From Clostridia bacterium (GTDB lineage: Bacteria; Bacillota; Clostridia; Oscillospirales; Acutalibacteraceae): DNA of 57,573 nucleotides. Location of the stretch: the NCBI GenBank assembly GCA_017430965.1, contig JAFRLX010000038.1, positions 1-57,573 on the forward strand, written 5' to 3'. Below the pieces are notes generated by a model that was not told the origin of the DNA, made no database searches, and worked only from the letters and a program-made list of their open reading frames with translations. The stretch's first letter is position 1. Each line of letters starts with the position of its first letter. Below are positions 50,252-57,573 of the stretch, one piece after another. Made by a program: the position numbers and the translations under genes.

Positions 50252-51634
50252 TTAGAATTTCACTTTTTCGGCGATATAGTCTTTGAGAGAAGCAATCGGA
50301 ATGCGCACCTGCTCCATACTGTCTCTGTCGCGCACGGTAACGCAGCCGTCCTCTTCACTCTCAAAGTCGTAGGTAATGCACATCGGGGTGCCGATTTCAT
50401 CCTGGCGGCGGTAGCGCTTACCGATTGAGCCGGCATCGTCATAATCCACATTAAAGTCTGCTGCAAGGTCATCAAACACCTTGCCTGCCTGTTCATTGAG
50501 TTTCTTGGAAAGCGGCAGCACACAGGCTTTAAAGGGTGCCAGCGCCGGGTGCAGGTGCAGCACCACGCGGGTGTCGTTTTTCTCGGCATCAATCACCTCT
50601 TCATCGTAAGCCTCGGTGATTGTGGCAAGGAACAGCCTCTCCACACCGAGGGAAGGCTCAATGACATAAGGAATGTACTTTTCGCCGGTGGTTTGGTCAA
50701 AATACTCTAAGCTCTTACCGCTTGTTTCGATGTGCCTGCCGAGGTCATAATCCGTTCTGTCGGCAATGCCCCACAGCTCGCCCCAACCGAAGGGGAAGAG
50801 GTATTCAAAGTCGGTGGTTGCCTTGGAGTAGAACGCGAGTTCCTTCGGGTCATGGTCGCGCAGGCGCAGATTTTCTTCTTGGAAGCCCAGGGAATAGAGC
50901 CAGTCGCGGCAGAAGGCGCGCCAGTATTCAAACCACTCTAAGTCGGTGCCGGGTTTGCAGAAGAACTCCAGCTCCATCTGCTCAAACTCGCGCACGCGGA
51001 AAATGAACTTGCCGGGGGTGATTTCGTTGCGGAAGGATTTACCCACCTGTGCGATACCGAACGGTATCTTTTTTCTGGTGGTGCGCTGCACATTGGCAAA
51101 GTTGACAAAAATGCCCTGTGCGGTTTCGGGGCGCAGGTAAATTTCGCTCTTGGTGTTTTCGGTCACGCCCTGAAAGGTTTTAAACATTAAGTTAAATTGT
51201 CTGATGTCGGTAAAGTTGTGTGCGCCGCAGTCGGGACAGGGGATGTTCTTTTCTTTGATGTAGTCCATCATCTGCTCATTGGACCAACCGGCAACACTTG
51301 TGCCGTCAAACGCTTCAATAAGGTCATCGGCTCTGTGCCTGGTCTTACATTCACAGCAATCCATCAGCGGGTCGGAGAAACCGCCCAAATGCCCGGAAGC
51401 CACCCAGGTTTGCGGGTTCATTAGAATCGCGCTGTCAAGCCCGACATTGAGCTTGTTTTCCTGAATGAATTTTTTTCTCCAGGCACGCTTGATGTTTTCC
51501 TTGAGCTCTACGCCTAAGGGACCGTAGTCCCAGGTGTTGGAAAGCCCGCCGTAAATCTCACTGCCGGGATATACAAAGCCTCTGTTTTTACAAAGGGCAA
51601 CGATTTTTTCAAAGCTTTTAACATCGTTTTTCAT
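50252..51634 (-). CDS. glyS: Glycine--tRNA ligase, dimeric single-chain type
   Basis: A 460-aa class II synthetase of the alpha2 (eukaryote-like) type used by many Bacillota instead of the bacterial alpha2beta2 form. Motifs: [20 protein letters not shown] (N-terminus), [17 protein letters not shown] (insert with CxxC), motif 2 [38 protein letters not shown], motif 3 [15 protein letters not shown] and the anticodon-binding domain ([19 protein letters not shown]). Charges tRNA-Gly. No T-box leader is visible in the short upstream region; a sigma-A promoter (51671-51699) is. Its ATG at 51634 follows AGAGGTAC. Confidence 0.95.
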   Translation of the reverse strand: MKNDVKSFEKIVALCKNRGFVYPGSEIYGGLSNTWDYGPLGVELKENIKRAWRKKFIQENKLNVGLDSAILMNPQTWVASGHLGGFSDPLMDCCECKTRHRADDLIEAFDGTSVAGWSNEQMMDYIKEKNIPCPDCGAHNFTDIRQFNLMFKTFQGVTENTKSEIYLRPETAQGIFVNFANVQRTTRKKIPFGIAQVGKSFRNEITPGKFIFRVREFEQMELEFFCKPGTDLEWFEYWRAFCRDWLYSLGFQEENLRLRDHDPKELAFYSKATTDFEYLFPFGWGELWGIADRTDYDLGRHIETSGKSLEYFDQTTGEKYIPYVIEPSLGVERLFLATITEAYDEEVIDAEKNDTRVVLHLHPALAPFKACVLPLSKKLNEQAGKVFDDLAADFNVDYDDAGSIGKRYRRQDEIGTPMCITYDFESEEDGCVTVRDRDSMEQVRIPIASLKDYIAEKVKF

Positions 51635-51670
51635 GAAAAGTACCTCTTAATTGATAAAAATTACCTTAAT

Positions 51671-51699
51671 ATAATATATGAAATCCCGCCTAAAGTCAA
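51671..51699 (-). promoter_or_regulatory. glyS promoter
   Basis: On the minus strand TTGACT (51699-51694), a 17-base spacer and TATTAT (51676-51671). Confidence 0.75.
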
Positions 51700-51740
51700 T
51701 AAAACACCCGCCAAAGAAGCAAGAAAAATGCAATCGCTAC

Positions 51741-51768
51741 TTGTGCATTTTTTAATAAGTGATATAAT
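51741..51768 (+). promoter_or_regulatory. Promoter of the PTS-EIIC-like gene
   Basis: TTGTGC (51741-51746), 16-base spacer, TATAAT (51763-51768), 33 bases before the start codon. Confidence 0.65.
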
Positions 51769-51801
51769 AAAGGGTAAATAAACGCCTTCTGGGAGTAAAA
51801 A

Positions 51802-52851
51802 ATGGAAATTGTCAAAAAGTATTTAAAGCGCTATTTTGTGGACGGCATGTCCGCTATGGCGCTGGGCTTGTTTGCTTCGCTGATTATCGGGTTGATTCTC
51901 CAGCAGCTCGGGCGCATTCCGCATTGTGAATTTTTTGCCTATGCTTCTACCTATGTCATCGGCAAAAACGCAAGCGGTGCCGATATCACCATTTTAGGTG
52001 CCTCCAGCCCCGTTATCGGTGCCGCCATCGGCGCGGCGATTGCCTGGGGGTTAAAGCATAAGCCGCTGGTGATATTTTCTTCTGTGGCGGTCGGTGCGTT
52101 TGCCTATGCGCTCGGCGGTCCTGCCGGTGCGTTTGTGGCGGTCACTGTTGCGGCTGAGCTTGGCGGCTTGGTTGCAGGAAAGACCAAAATTGATATTATT
52201 TTAGTGCCGCTCGTCACCATTGTGGCAGGCGGCTTGGTCGGCAAGTTTGCAGGCCCCGGTATTTCTTGGGTGATGACGGAAATCGGCACTTTCTTAAACT
52301 TTGCTACCGAGCTTCACCCGCTGCCGATGGGCATCATTATTGCGGTAGTGGTCGGTCTGGCGCTGACTGCTCCGATTTCTTCGGCGGCGCTGTGCATTAT
52401 GATAGGGCTTTCCGGGCTTGCCGGCGGTGCGGCAGTGGTCGGCTGCTCGGCGCAAATGGTCGGCTTTGCGGTGGCAAGCTTTAAGGACAATAAGTTTGGC
52501 GGGTTGATTTCGCAGGGTATCGGCACGAGCATGCTGCAGGTCGGCAATATTATGAAGCACCCGCAAATTCTGTTAGCGCCCACCTTGACCGGCGCGGTGC
52601 TCGGTCCGATTTCCACTTGTGTGCTCAAAATGCAGTGCACACCCGTGGGCGCGGGCATGGGAACCAGCGGGCTTGTGGGGCAGTTCGGCACTTGGGATGC
52701 CATGAAGGGCACGATGCCGACGTGGCAACTGATTCTGGAAATCATTGCCTTTCAAGTGATAGCACCTGCCGTGCTGGCGCTGCTCTTCCACCTGCTATTT
52801 AAGAAAATCGGTTGGGTGAAGGACGGCTACCAAACTTTAAAACAGGAATAA
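51802..52851 (+). CDS. PTS-EIIC-like integral membrane protein (PTS_EIIC_2 family)
   Basis: A 349-aa protein with about ten hydrophobic helices, Gly/Ala-rich, matching the PTS_EIIC_2-type family: VDGMSAMALGLFASLIIGLI, ELHPLPMGIIIAVVVGLALT, PISSAALCIMIGLSGLAGGA, GTSMLQVGNIMKHPQI and TSGLVGQFGTW. No fused EIIA or EIIB domain and no PTS genes adjacent, so whether it moves sugar by phosphotransfer, or at all, is open; family members are single proteins of unproven substrate. Another PTS-like protein, the half enzyme I at 11.2 kb, is in this window but far away. CTGGGAG precedes ATG 51802. Confidence 0.8.
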   Translation: MEIVKKYLKRYFVDGMSAMALGLFASLIIGLILQQLGRIPHCEFFAYASTYVIGKNASGADITILGASSPVIGAAIGAAIAWGLKHKPLVIFSSVAVGAFAYALGGPAGAFVAVTVAAELGGLVAGKTKIDIILVPLVTIVAGGLVGKFAGPGISWVMTEIGTFLNFATELHPLPMGIIIAVVVGLALTAPISSAALCIMIGLSGLAGGAAVVGCSAQMVGFAVASFKDNKFGGLISQGIGTSMLQVGNIMKHPQILLAPTLTGAVLGPISTCVLKMQCTPVGAGMGTSGLVGQFGTWDAMKGTMPTWQLILEIIAFQVIAPAVLALLFHLLFKKIGWVKDGYQTLKQE

Positions 52852-52853
52852 GC

Positions 52854-52893
52854 AAAAAAGGATTTGTGCTTACCATTGCGCAAATCCTTTTTT
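52854..52893. terminator. Bidirectional terminator
   Basis: AAAAAAGGATTTG (52854-52866) and CAAATCCTTTTTT (52881-52893), a perfect 13-bp stem between the convergent EIIC-like and SDR genes. Confidence 0.9.
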
Positions 52894-52923
52894 AAATGAA
52901 TATTGAATAATGAATGATTCGGT

Positions 52924-53754
52924 TTATACTGTCAGCAGTCCCGCATCGAGCACATACTGGCTGCCGGTGACATATTTCGCTTTATCCGAACACAGGAACA
53001 GCACACTGTTTGCGACATCCTCGCTCTCAATCCACGGCACGGGGATTAAGTTGCCCGCGCTTGCTTCGGCAACTTCCTCGGGTGTTTTGCCCTCCATGGC
53101 GGCAATGCCGTCATTGAGCGGAGTGTTGACACCTGTGGGGTGAATGGAAATGCAGCGAATGCCCCAGGGAGCAAGCTCCAATGCCCAGCTCTTGGTCATG
53201 CCGGTCATCGCCCATTTGGAAGCGGCGTAGTGAGAGAGCCGGCGCATCCCGCGCAGCCCGCCGATAGAGGAGTTATTGATAATCACGCCGTAGGTTTCCC
53301 CTTTGACATAATCGGTAACTTGTCGTTTCATGACAGGGATTACATATTTTGCGGTCAGCCATGCGCCCTTGGCGTTGATATCCATCGTGGCATCCCATTC
53401 GCTTTCGAGCATTTCGTCGGCAAAGGCGTAGGCGCAAATGCCGGCGTTATTGATTAAAATGTCAATCCTGCCAAGCTCTTTGACACCTTTTTCCACTGCG
53501 GCTTTGCAGTCGGCTTCGCTGCGCACATCGCCCGCATAAATCACACACTTTCTGCCGAGCACTGCTATCTCTGCCTGCAGCGCTTCCAAATCCTTGCTCG
53601 AGCCGCTGTTGTAAGCGGGGTATTCGATTTTTTCGCCCAAATCAAAGGCAATAATATCGGCGCCTTCTTTGGCAAAGGCAAGGGCAATCGCCTTGCCCTG
53701 CCCCTTTGCGGCACCGGTGATGTAGACAACTTTTCCTTCAAATTCTTTTGCCAT
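52924..53754 (-). CDS. SDR-family oxidoreductase, possibly mycofactocin-type subfamily
   Basis: A 276-aa SDR. Cofactor motif TGAAKGQGKAIA (residues about 12-23) with a long insert after the second strand (GEKIEYPAYNSGSSKDLEAL), DVRSEADC, NNAGICAY, the catalytic Ser in INNSSIGGLRG, YAASK and a C-terminal VTGSQYVLDAG. The GQGKAIALAFAKEGADIIAFDL form and the insert recall the mycofactocin-coupled SDR group, which keep a bound NAD, but no mycofactocin genes are seen here. Start 53754, with AAAGGATAAAAAT upstream, four bases after the CMD gene stop. Confidence 0.82.
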   Translation of the reverse strand: MAKEFEGKVVYITGAAKGQGKAIALAFAKEGADIIAFDLGEKIEYPAYNSGSSKDLEALQAEIAVLGRKCVIYAGDVRSEADCKAAVEKGVKELGRIDILINNAGICAYAFADEMLESEWDATMDINAKGAWLTAKYVIPVMKRQVTDYVKGETYGVIINNSSIGGLRGMRRLSHYAASKWAMTGMTKSWALELAPWGIRCISIHPTGVNTPLNDGIAAMEGKTPEEVAEASAGNLIPVPWIESEDVANSVLFLCSDKAKYVTGSQYVLDAGLLTV

Positions 53755-53758
53755 ATTT

Positions 53759-54295
53759 TTATCCTTTCTTTGCGCCTTTTTCATATCCGATGAGTCGTTG
53801 GTCCAAATCTACCTCCAAGGCATGGTTGATGAGATTGGTTGCAATCATCATGCCCGCGAAGGTGGTCAGAAGTATCATTTCCTCTTCGCTGAAATGTGCG
53901 CGCATTCTGCCGTACAAATCGTCGCTGACTTTTATCGGCTGTTTGACACAGGCTTTGCCGTATTCGGTCAAGATGCGCTCCTTTTCGCTCAAATCCAATG
54001 CATCCGGATTTCTGCCGGCATCCATCAGAATTTTTCTGAAAAAGGTTTCACAAATTAAACAATCGTTCGCAGAGGAAATGGCATAGGAATAAATATCGGC
54101 GCCCAATTCTCCCACGCCCTCAATCGCTGCGACCTCGGCATAGAGCGGGTACCATTCCATCATCACTTCAAAACAGTAGGGGTGTTTTAGAAGTGTGCGC
54201 TTCATGTTGGTAATGATGTGTTCTTTTTCGTGTTCATCCCACAGCTTTTTTGCTTCTTCGGATGCGTTTTCATATTCTAAAGGTGCAATTCTCAT
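53759..54295 (-). CDS. Carboxymuconolactone decarboxylase / AhpD-like protein
   Basis: A 178-aa helical protein of the CMD fold. The redox/catalytic loop DCLICETFFRKI holds the CxxC (Cys-Leu-Ile-Cys), and the downstream ALEVDLDQRLIGYEKG end fits the family. AhpD-type members use CxxC in thiol peroxide reduction, others decarboxylate; which applies here is unknown. It is the first gene of a two-gene operon with the SDR, a pairing that suggests joint action on a small ketone or carbonyl compound. GGGAGG precedes the ATG; promoter at 54327-54355. Confidence 0.8.
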   Translation of the reverse strand: MRIAPLEYENASEEAKKLWDEHEKEHIITNMKRTLLKHPYCFEVMMEWYPLYAEVAAIEGVGELGADIYSYAISSANDCLICETFFRKILMDAGRNPDALDLSEKERILTEYGKACVKQPIKVSDDLYGRMRAHFSEEEMILLTTFAGMMIATNLINHALEVDLDQRLIGYEKGAKKG

Positions 54296-54326
54296 TCTGA
54301 ACCTCCCGAAAGTTATTCATGTATTC

Positions 54327-54355
54327 ATTGTAGTTCATTTCGCTGCGTTTTTCAA
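54327..54355 (-). promoter_or_regulatory. Promoter of the CMD/SDR operon
   Basis: On the minus strand TTGAAA (54355-54350), 17 bases, TACAAT (54332-54327). It is back to back with the rightward promoter at 54363. Confidence 0.65.
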
Positions 54356-54362
54356 TATCTAC

Positions 54363-54391
54363 TTGCAATCGGTTTGAGGAAAGCATATAAT
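54363..54391 (+). promoter_or_regulatory. Promoter of the M20 peptidase gene
   Basis: TTGCAA (54363-54368), 17 bases, TATAAT (54386-54391), 33 bases before the ATG. Confidence 0.75.
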
Positions 54392-54424
54392 TATTTTTAG
54401 ATTCAATTTACGGGGGAAAGCAGG

Positions 54425-55870
54425 ATGAAGATTCTTCTAATCATACTCGCATGTATTGCAGCGCTTGTGCTGCTGTTGGTGGTGCGCGCCCTCTTGGTAA
54501 AAGATACTGCCGAGAAACCGGAGGACTATACCAAGCCGGAAATCGATTTGGATGCGGCGGTAAAAAAAGCACAAGGGGCGATTCGCATCCCTACCATTTC
54601 CATGCGCGATGAGAGTATTCCCGACAAACCCTTCTATGATTTGCAGGCGTATTTGGAAACAACTTTTCCGCTCTTTCACGAAAAAGCGCACAAGCGCGTG
54701 ATAGATAAATATGCACTCATGTATACCATTGAAGGCAGTGATAAAAGCCTCAAGCCCGCCATGTACATGGGGCACCAGGATGTGGTGCCGCCGCAGGAGG
54801 AAGGCTGGAAGCACCCGCCTTTCAGCGCCGAGATTGCGGACGGCTGCATTTGGGGCAGGGGCTCTTTTGACATGAAGAGCCAGCTCATTTCCATTTTTGA
54901 GGCGACCGAAATGCACCTGCGGCAGGGAAAGCAGCTGAAGCGCACGATGTATTTCTGCTTCGGGCATGATGAAGAGTTTGCCGGTGAAGGCGCCCAAGCG
55001 ATGTGCCGGGTGCTCCAAGCCGAGGGTGTGGAGTTTGAGTTTATTTTTGATGAAGGCATGAACCTCGTGGATGCTTCTCTCATTGGCATGAAAGGGCCAT
55101 TGGCATTGGTCGGCGTGTGTGAAAAAGGTTGGGTGAATGCCAAAATTTCCGCAAAAGGCAATGCAGGGCATGCGGCAATGCCGCCGAAGGAAACTACGGC
55201 GGTCAGCCTTGCCAAGGCGGTGGTTAAGCTCAACAAGCACCAGATGAAGGCGCACTTCACACCGGCAGTCAATATGTTGATTAAATCTGTTTGTCCGAAG
55301 GCAAGCTTCCCCTTTAAAGTGCTTATGGCAAATGCCGATTTGTTAAGACCGCTGATGAAGCCGATTCTGTTGCGCATCAGCCCGGCGGTGGCGGCAATGC
55401 TGCGCACCACCATGGCGTTTACGGTGCTTCATGGCAGTGACGCGGCGAATGTCATGCCCGATGAAAGTTATGCGATTGTCAACTGCCGTGTCAATTTAGG
55501 TGAAAGCGTGGCAGATGTGAAAACACATATGCAAAAGGTGCTCGGCTCTAAATATGAAGTGGAGCTGCTTGAAAAAGGGCAGCATGAACCGACTTCAATG
55601 AGTGATTTGGATTCCTTCGGCTGGCGCATGATGCAAAAAACCGTTGCCGAGGTCTTTCCCGGCGGTGTGACGGCTCCTTTCCCCTTTGTGGCGGGAACCG
55701 ACTCGAAGTTCTACGATTCGCTGACCCGGTGTACCTTTAAATTCAGCCCGCATATTACCGATGCCAAGTACCGCGCCGGTATGCATAATGTGAATGAGTA
55801 CTTTAAAGTGAGTGATGTGGAAAGCGACATTCAGTTTTATTACAGATTCATGCAAAACAGTTGCTTCTGA
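54425..55870 (+). CDS. Membrane-anchored M20 metallopeptidase (CPS1-like)
   Basis: A 481-aa M20 peptidase with one N-terminal membrane helix (about 3-24). Zinc motifs: MGHQDVVPP (His and the Asp of the catalytic pair), GRGSFDMK (bridging Asp), FGHDEEFAG (general-base Glu and zinc Glu), DEGMNL and the C-terminal VAGTDSKFY and CTFKFSPHIT. The long form with HxDVVP and a hydrophobic anchor resembles yeast carboxypeptidase S/PM20D1 relatives, which cut dipeptides or N-acyl amino acids. Function here is unproven; the active site should sit outside the membrane or inside depending on topology, which is not clear from charges. GGGGGAAAGCAGG precedes the ATG. Confidence 0.9.
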   Translation: MKILLIILACIAALVLLLVVRALLVKDTAEKPEDYTKPEIDLDAAVKKAQGAIRIPTISMRDESIPDKPFYDLQAYLETTFPLFHEKAHKRVIDKYALMYTIEGSDKSLKPAMYMGHQDVVPPQEEGWKHPPFSAEIADGCIWGRGSFDMKSQLISIFEATEMHLRQGKQLKRTMYFCFGHDEEFAGEGAQAMCRVLQAEGVEFEFIFDEGMNLVDASLIGMKGPLALVGVCEKGWVNAKISAKGNAGHAAMPPKETTAVSLAKAVVKLNKHQMKAHFTPAVNMLIKSVCPKASFPFKVLMANADLLRPLMKPILLRISPAVAAMLRTTMAFTVLHGSDAANVMPDESYAIVNCRVNLGESVADVKTHMQKVLGSKYEVELLEKGQHEPTSMSDLDSFGWRMMQKTVAEVFPGGVTAPFPFVAGTDSKFYDSLTRCTFKFSPHITDAKYRAGMHNVNEYFKVSDVESDIQFYYRFMQNSCF

Positions 55871-55874
55871 CTAT

Positions 55875-55906
55875 AAACAGGACACGGCATGCCGTGTCCT
55901 GTTTTT
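55875..55906 (+). terminator. Terminator after the M20 gene
   Basis: AAACAGGACACGGCA (55875-55889) pairs exactly with TGCCGTGTCCTGTTT (55890-55904): a 30-base perfect palindrome with no spare loop bases, followed by TTT. Confidence 0.88.
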
Positions 55907-56035
55907 TACCGTTTGGCTTAAAAAAGCTGAGTGTTGAATATTGGCACGTTTTGTAGTATGATATTAAGGCAAAGTCGGCACGGCGTGCCGCTTTTTTCGG
56001 CAGCCTTGCCGGAGAATCTTTCAAAGGAGACCGAA

Positions 56036-56587
56036 ATGCTTGCGCTTCTGTACCCCTACGAATATGTGGAAAGTGCTTTTGCCATCGATTATGAACGATT
56101 GTACGAGAACGGTTATCGGGCACTGATTTTTGACATTGATAATACATTGGTGCCGCATGGGGCGGATGCAACAGCACAGACCGATGCGCTATTGCAGCAG
56201 TTACAGGCAAGAGGCTTTCAAACTTTTATTCTTTCCAACAACGGCGTGGCAAGAATAGAGCGTTTTATCCAAAATGTGCCGATGCCGTATTTGGATAACG
56301 CCAAAAAACCTCTGCCCTTTTCATACCGCAAGGCGCTCAAAGCACTCGGTGTCAACCGCAAGCAAGCGGTGTTTATCGGCGATCAGGTGTTCACGGACAT
56401 TTTGGGTGCCAATTTAAGCGGAATGGCAAGCATTTTGGTAAAATATATCGGCTATTATGAAGCCGGTGCAAAAGGCAAACGGCGTGACACGGAAGCAAAA
56501 ATTCTGGCGCGCTATCAGGCTTCAACGCGGTACACACACCGCTTGGGAAATGTGGAAAAGGAAGGTCAAAACAGTTATGGTTGTTAA
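56036..56587 (+). CDS. YqeG-family HAD phosphatase
   Basis: A 183-aa HAD-superfamily protein (subfamily IIIA). Motif I FDIDNTLVP with the nucleophilic Asp and general-acid Asp, motif II LSNN, the Lys of KKPLPFSYRKAL and motif III FIGDQVFTDILGA are all in place. YqeG relatives in Bacillota stand near ribosome-assembly GTPase and aroE genes; here it is coupled to a VanW gene instead. ATG 56036 follows AAAGGAGACC; the longer frame beginning at 55931 includes a stretch without a ribosome site. Its last 11 bases overlap the next gene. Confidence 0.88.
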   Translation: MLALLYPYEYVESAFAIDYERLYENGYRALIFDIDNTLVPHGADATAQTDALLQQLQARGFQTFILSNNGVARIERFIQNVPMPYLDNAKKPLPFSYRKALKALGVNRKQAVFIGDQVFTDILGANLSGMASILVKYIGYYEAGAKGKRRDTEAKILARYQASTRYTHRLGNVEKEGQNSYGC

Positions 56588-57407
56588 GGGAAAAAGACTC
56601 AGTGAGGTAAGCCCCTTCTTCTATGAACTTGCATTGGAAAAGGAAATTGTTAAGCGCAGCATCAAAAATAAGCTCTATGACAAGGCAATTGCCAAAGAAA
56701 TTGCCGCCGCACCTTTGCCGAATTTGGTGTATGCCGAGCACAGCGATTTAATCAAAAGAGCAAAGGGCGTGGACCCGCAAACACAGTATAACAAATTGGT
56801 CAACATTCAAATTGCCTCCTCGAAAATCAACAAGCTGGTTATTCACCCCGGCGAAACCTTCTCGTTTTGGACAACCGTGGGGCACGCCACGAAGCGCAAA
56901 GGCTATAAAGAGGGCAGAATTATTCAAGGCACAAAAATGATAAAAGGAACCGGAGGCGGTCTGTGCAATTTGAGCAATAGTATCAACAAATTGGTTCTGC
57001 ATTCGCCGCTTGAGATTACGGAGTTTCACAAGCATTCCGATGCTCTGGCGCCGGATGAGCACGGGCGTGTGCCGCTCAGCGCCGGAACAAGCGTGTGCTA
57101 TAACAGTGTGGATTATCGCTTTAAAAACACCACCGACCAGGACTTTCAGCTGCTGCTGTGGGTGGAGAATGAACAGCTGTTCGGCGAAATCCGAAGCGAG
57201 CGACCAATCGAATACCGCTATGAGATTTTCGAAAAGGACCATCACTTTGCCAAGGAAGGCGATAAATATTACAGAATTTCAAAGATTTACCGCAACACGA
57301 TTGATAAGAAAACCAATGAAGTGGTAGACACACAGCTGATTTGGGACAACCACTCGGAAGTTATGTTTGACTACGATTTGATTCCAAAAGAAAGCATTCG
57401 AGAATAA
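56577..57407 (+). CDS. VanW-family protein
   Basis: A 276-aa protein dominated by a VanW domain: LVIHPGETFSFWTTVGHATK, then GYKEGRIIQGTKMIKGTGGG and LCNLSNSINKLVLHS, followed by HKHSDALAPDEHGRVPLSAG and VCYNSVDYRFKN. The family is named after a glycopeptide-resistance cluster member and is thought to act at the wall, but its function is unknown; no other van genes are here. There is no signal peptide, so it may be cytosolic. ATG 56577 with GGAAGG upstream, overlapping the yqeG-like gene by 11 bases. The usual GGICQ motif reads GGLCN. Confidence 0.88.
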   Translation: MVVKGKRLSEVSPFFYELALEKEIVKRSIKNKLYDKAIAKEIAAAPLPNLVYAEHSDLIKRAKGVDPQTQYNKLVNIQIASSKINKLVIHPGETFSFWTTVGHATKRKGYKEGRIIQGTKMIKGTGGGLCNLSNSINKLVLHSPLEITEFHKHSDALAPDEHGRVPLSAGTSVCYNSVDYRFKNTTDQDFQLLLWVENEQLFGEIRSERPIEYRYEIFEKDHHFAKEGDKYYRISKIYRNTIDKKTNEVVDTQLIWDNHSEVMFDYDLIPKESIRE

Positions 57408-57410
57408 TAT

Positions 57411-57436
57411 AACGGGGCTGCTTTGGCAGCCCCGTT
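57411..57436 (+). terminator. Terminator after the VanW gene
   Basis: AACGGGGCTGC (57411-57421), TTTG loop, GCAGCCCCGTT (57426-57436), then TCAG. The 11-bp stem is perfect but the T-run is short. Confidence 0.7.
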
Positions 57437-57471
57437 TCAGACTGTCGAAAAAGTGGCTGAAACCACGCGAC
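57436..57471 (+). repeat. Dispersed 36-bp repeat, copy B
   Basis: Starts TTCAGACTGTCGAAAAAGTG and ends CCACGCGAC; matches 49649-49684. The remaining 100 bases to the window end are AT-rich with no gene visible. Confidence 0.7.
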
Positions 57472-57573
57472 TATTTATCACTCTTATAATATCATTTTAT
57501 TTTTAAATTGTATTAAATCATTCTTTATAGATAAGTAATTTAAAGCATAATATTACGAAATCGCCGTAAATAC

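Noticed and set aside
51635-51801. Glycine T-box leader for glyS
   Set aside because: Only about 170 bases separate the divergent genes, with two simple promoters and no specifier loop or terminator/antiterminator pair.

Overview
The window looks like chromosomal DNA of a gut-type Clostridia member (Bacillota, probably an Oscillospirales/Ruminococcaceae-like lineage). The basis is a moderately GC-rich sequence, Gram-positive Shine-Dalgarno sites (AGGAGG/GGAGG) before nearly every gene, frequent GTG and TTG starts, a LexA with a Bacillus/Clostridium-type SOS box, a SpoIIQ-like sporulation peptidase, the dimeric one-chain glycyl-tRNA synthetase, a separate GlnRS, and many zinc-ribbon, FHA, SEDS and M23 envelope proteins. 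I see no phage, plasmid, CRISPR, rRNA or tRNA genes. The only clear transposable DNA is the left end of an IS3-family element at the window edge.

Layout. 1-350: end of an insertion sequence, followed by an AT-rich zinc-ribbon/TPR gene (398-1372) that looks foreign. 1.5-6.8 kb: divergent peptide deformylase (-), TspO, a 58-aa membrane protein, SpoIIQ-like M23 peptidase, and a large acidic repeat protein with a C-terminal SseB domain. 7.0-9.3 kb: complete polar amino-acid ABC importer. 9.4-13.0 kb: membrane-anchored GH27 alpha-galactosidase (-), a half-length PTS enzyme I, then lexA followed by a cysteine-less Ogt relative (-). 13.1-13.6 kb: three 177-bp repeats. 13.7-15.7 kb: PgdA-type polysaccharide deacetylase and a zinc-ribbon membrane protein (-).

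16.0-30.6 kb is one long rightward run: rlmB, a 932-aa protein built like a P-type ATPase whose catalytic motifs are gone, a cluster of hairpins, a two-FHA membrane protein, a RodA/FtsW-family SEDS glycosyltransferase, its PBP transpeptidase partner, mtnN, a GNAT-like protein, gltX, glnS, a small membrane protein and typA. 30.9-34.8 kb: two secreted fibronectin-III proteins, one with BspA-type LRRs. 34.9-40.0 kb, mostly leftward: class II aldolase, then an SDR / metallophosphoesterase / 2-TM / degenerate LCP operon. 40.4-47.3 kb: a CdaR/PucR-type regulator, ftsE with a long acidic tail, ftsX, and three consecutive coiled-coil M23 peptidases. 47.4-57.4 kb: an ABC permease remnant, a cytoplasmic GH13 enzyme, a DUF5684-like protein, glyS, a PTS-EIIC-like membrane protein, an SDR/CMD pair, an M20 peptidase, a YqeG-family phosphatase and a VanW protein.

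Most of the window serves peptidoglycan synthesis and remodelling (SEDS/PBP/FHA, FtsEX with three M23 hydrolases, SpoIIQ, deacetylase, VanW, LCP-like) and translation (four aminoacyl/translation GTPase/rRNA-modification genes plus deformylase). A striking theme is the number of apparent pseudoenzymes or trimmed enzymes: the P-type ATPase relative, the Ogt relative with Thr for the catalytic Cys, the LCP relative without its Arg, the half enzyme I and the deformylase with Met for the motif-1 Gln. The best candidates for something undescribed are the pseudo-P-type-ATPase/FHA/SEDS/PBP locus and the CdaR-ftsEX-triple-M23 locus. All functional calls rest on reading motifs by eye; no database search was run.
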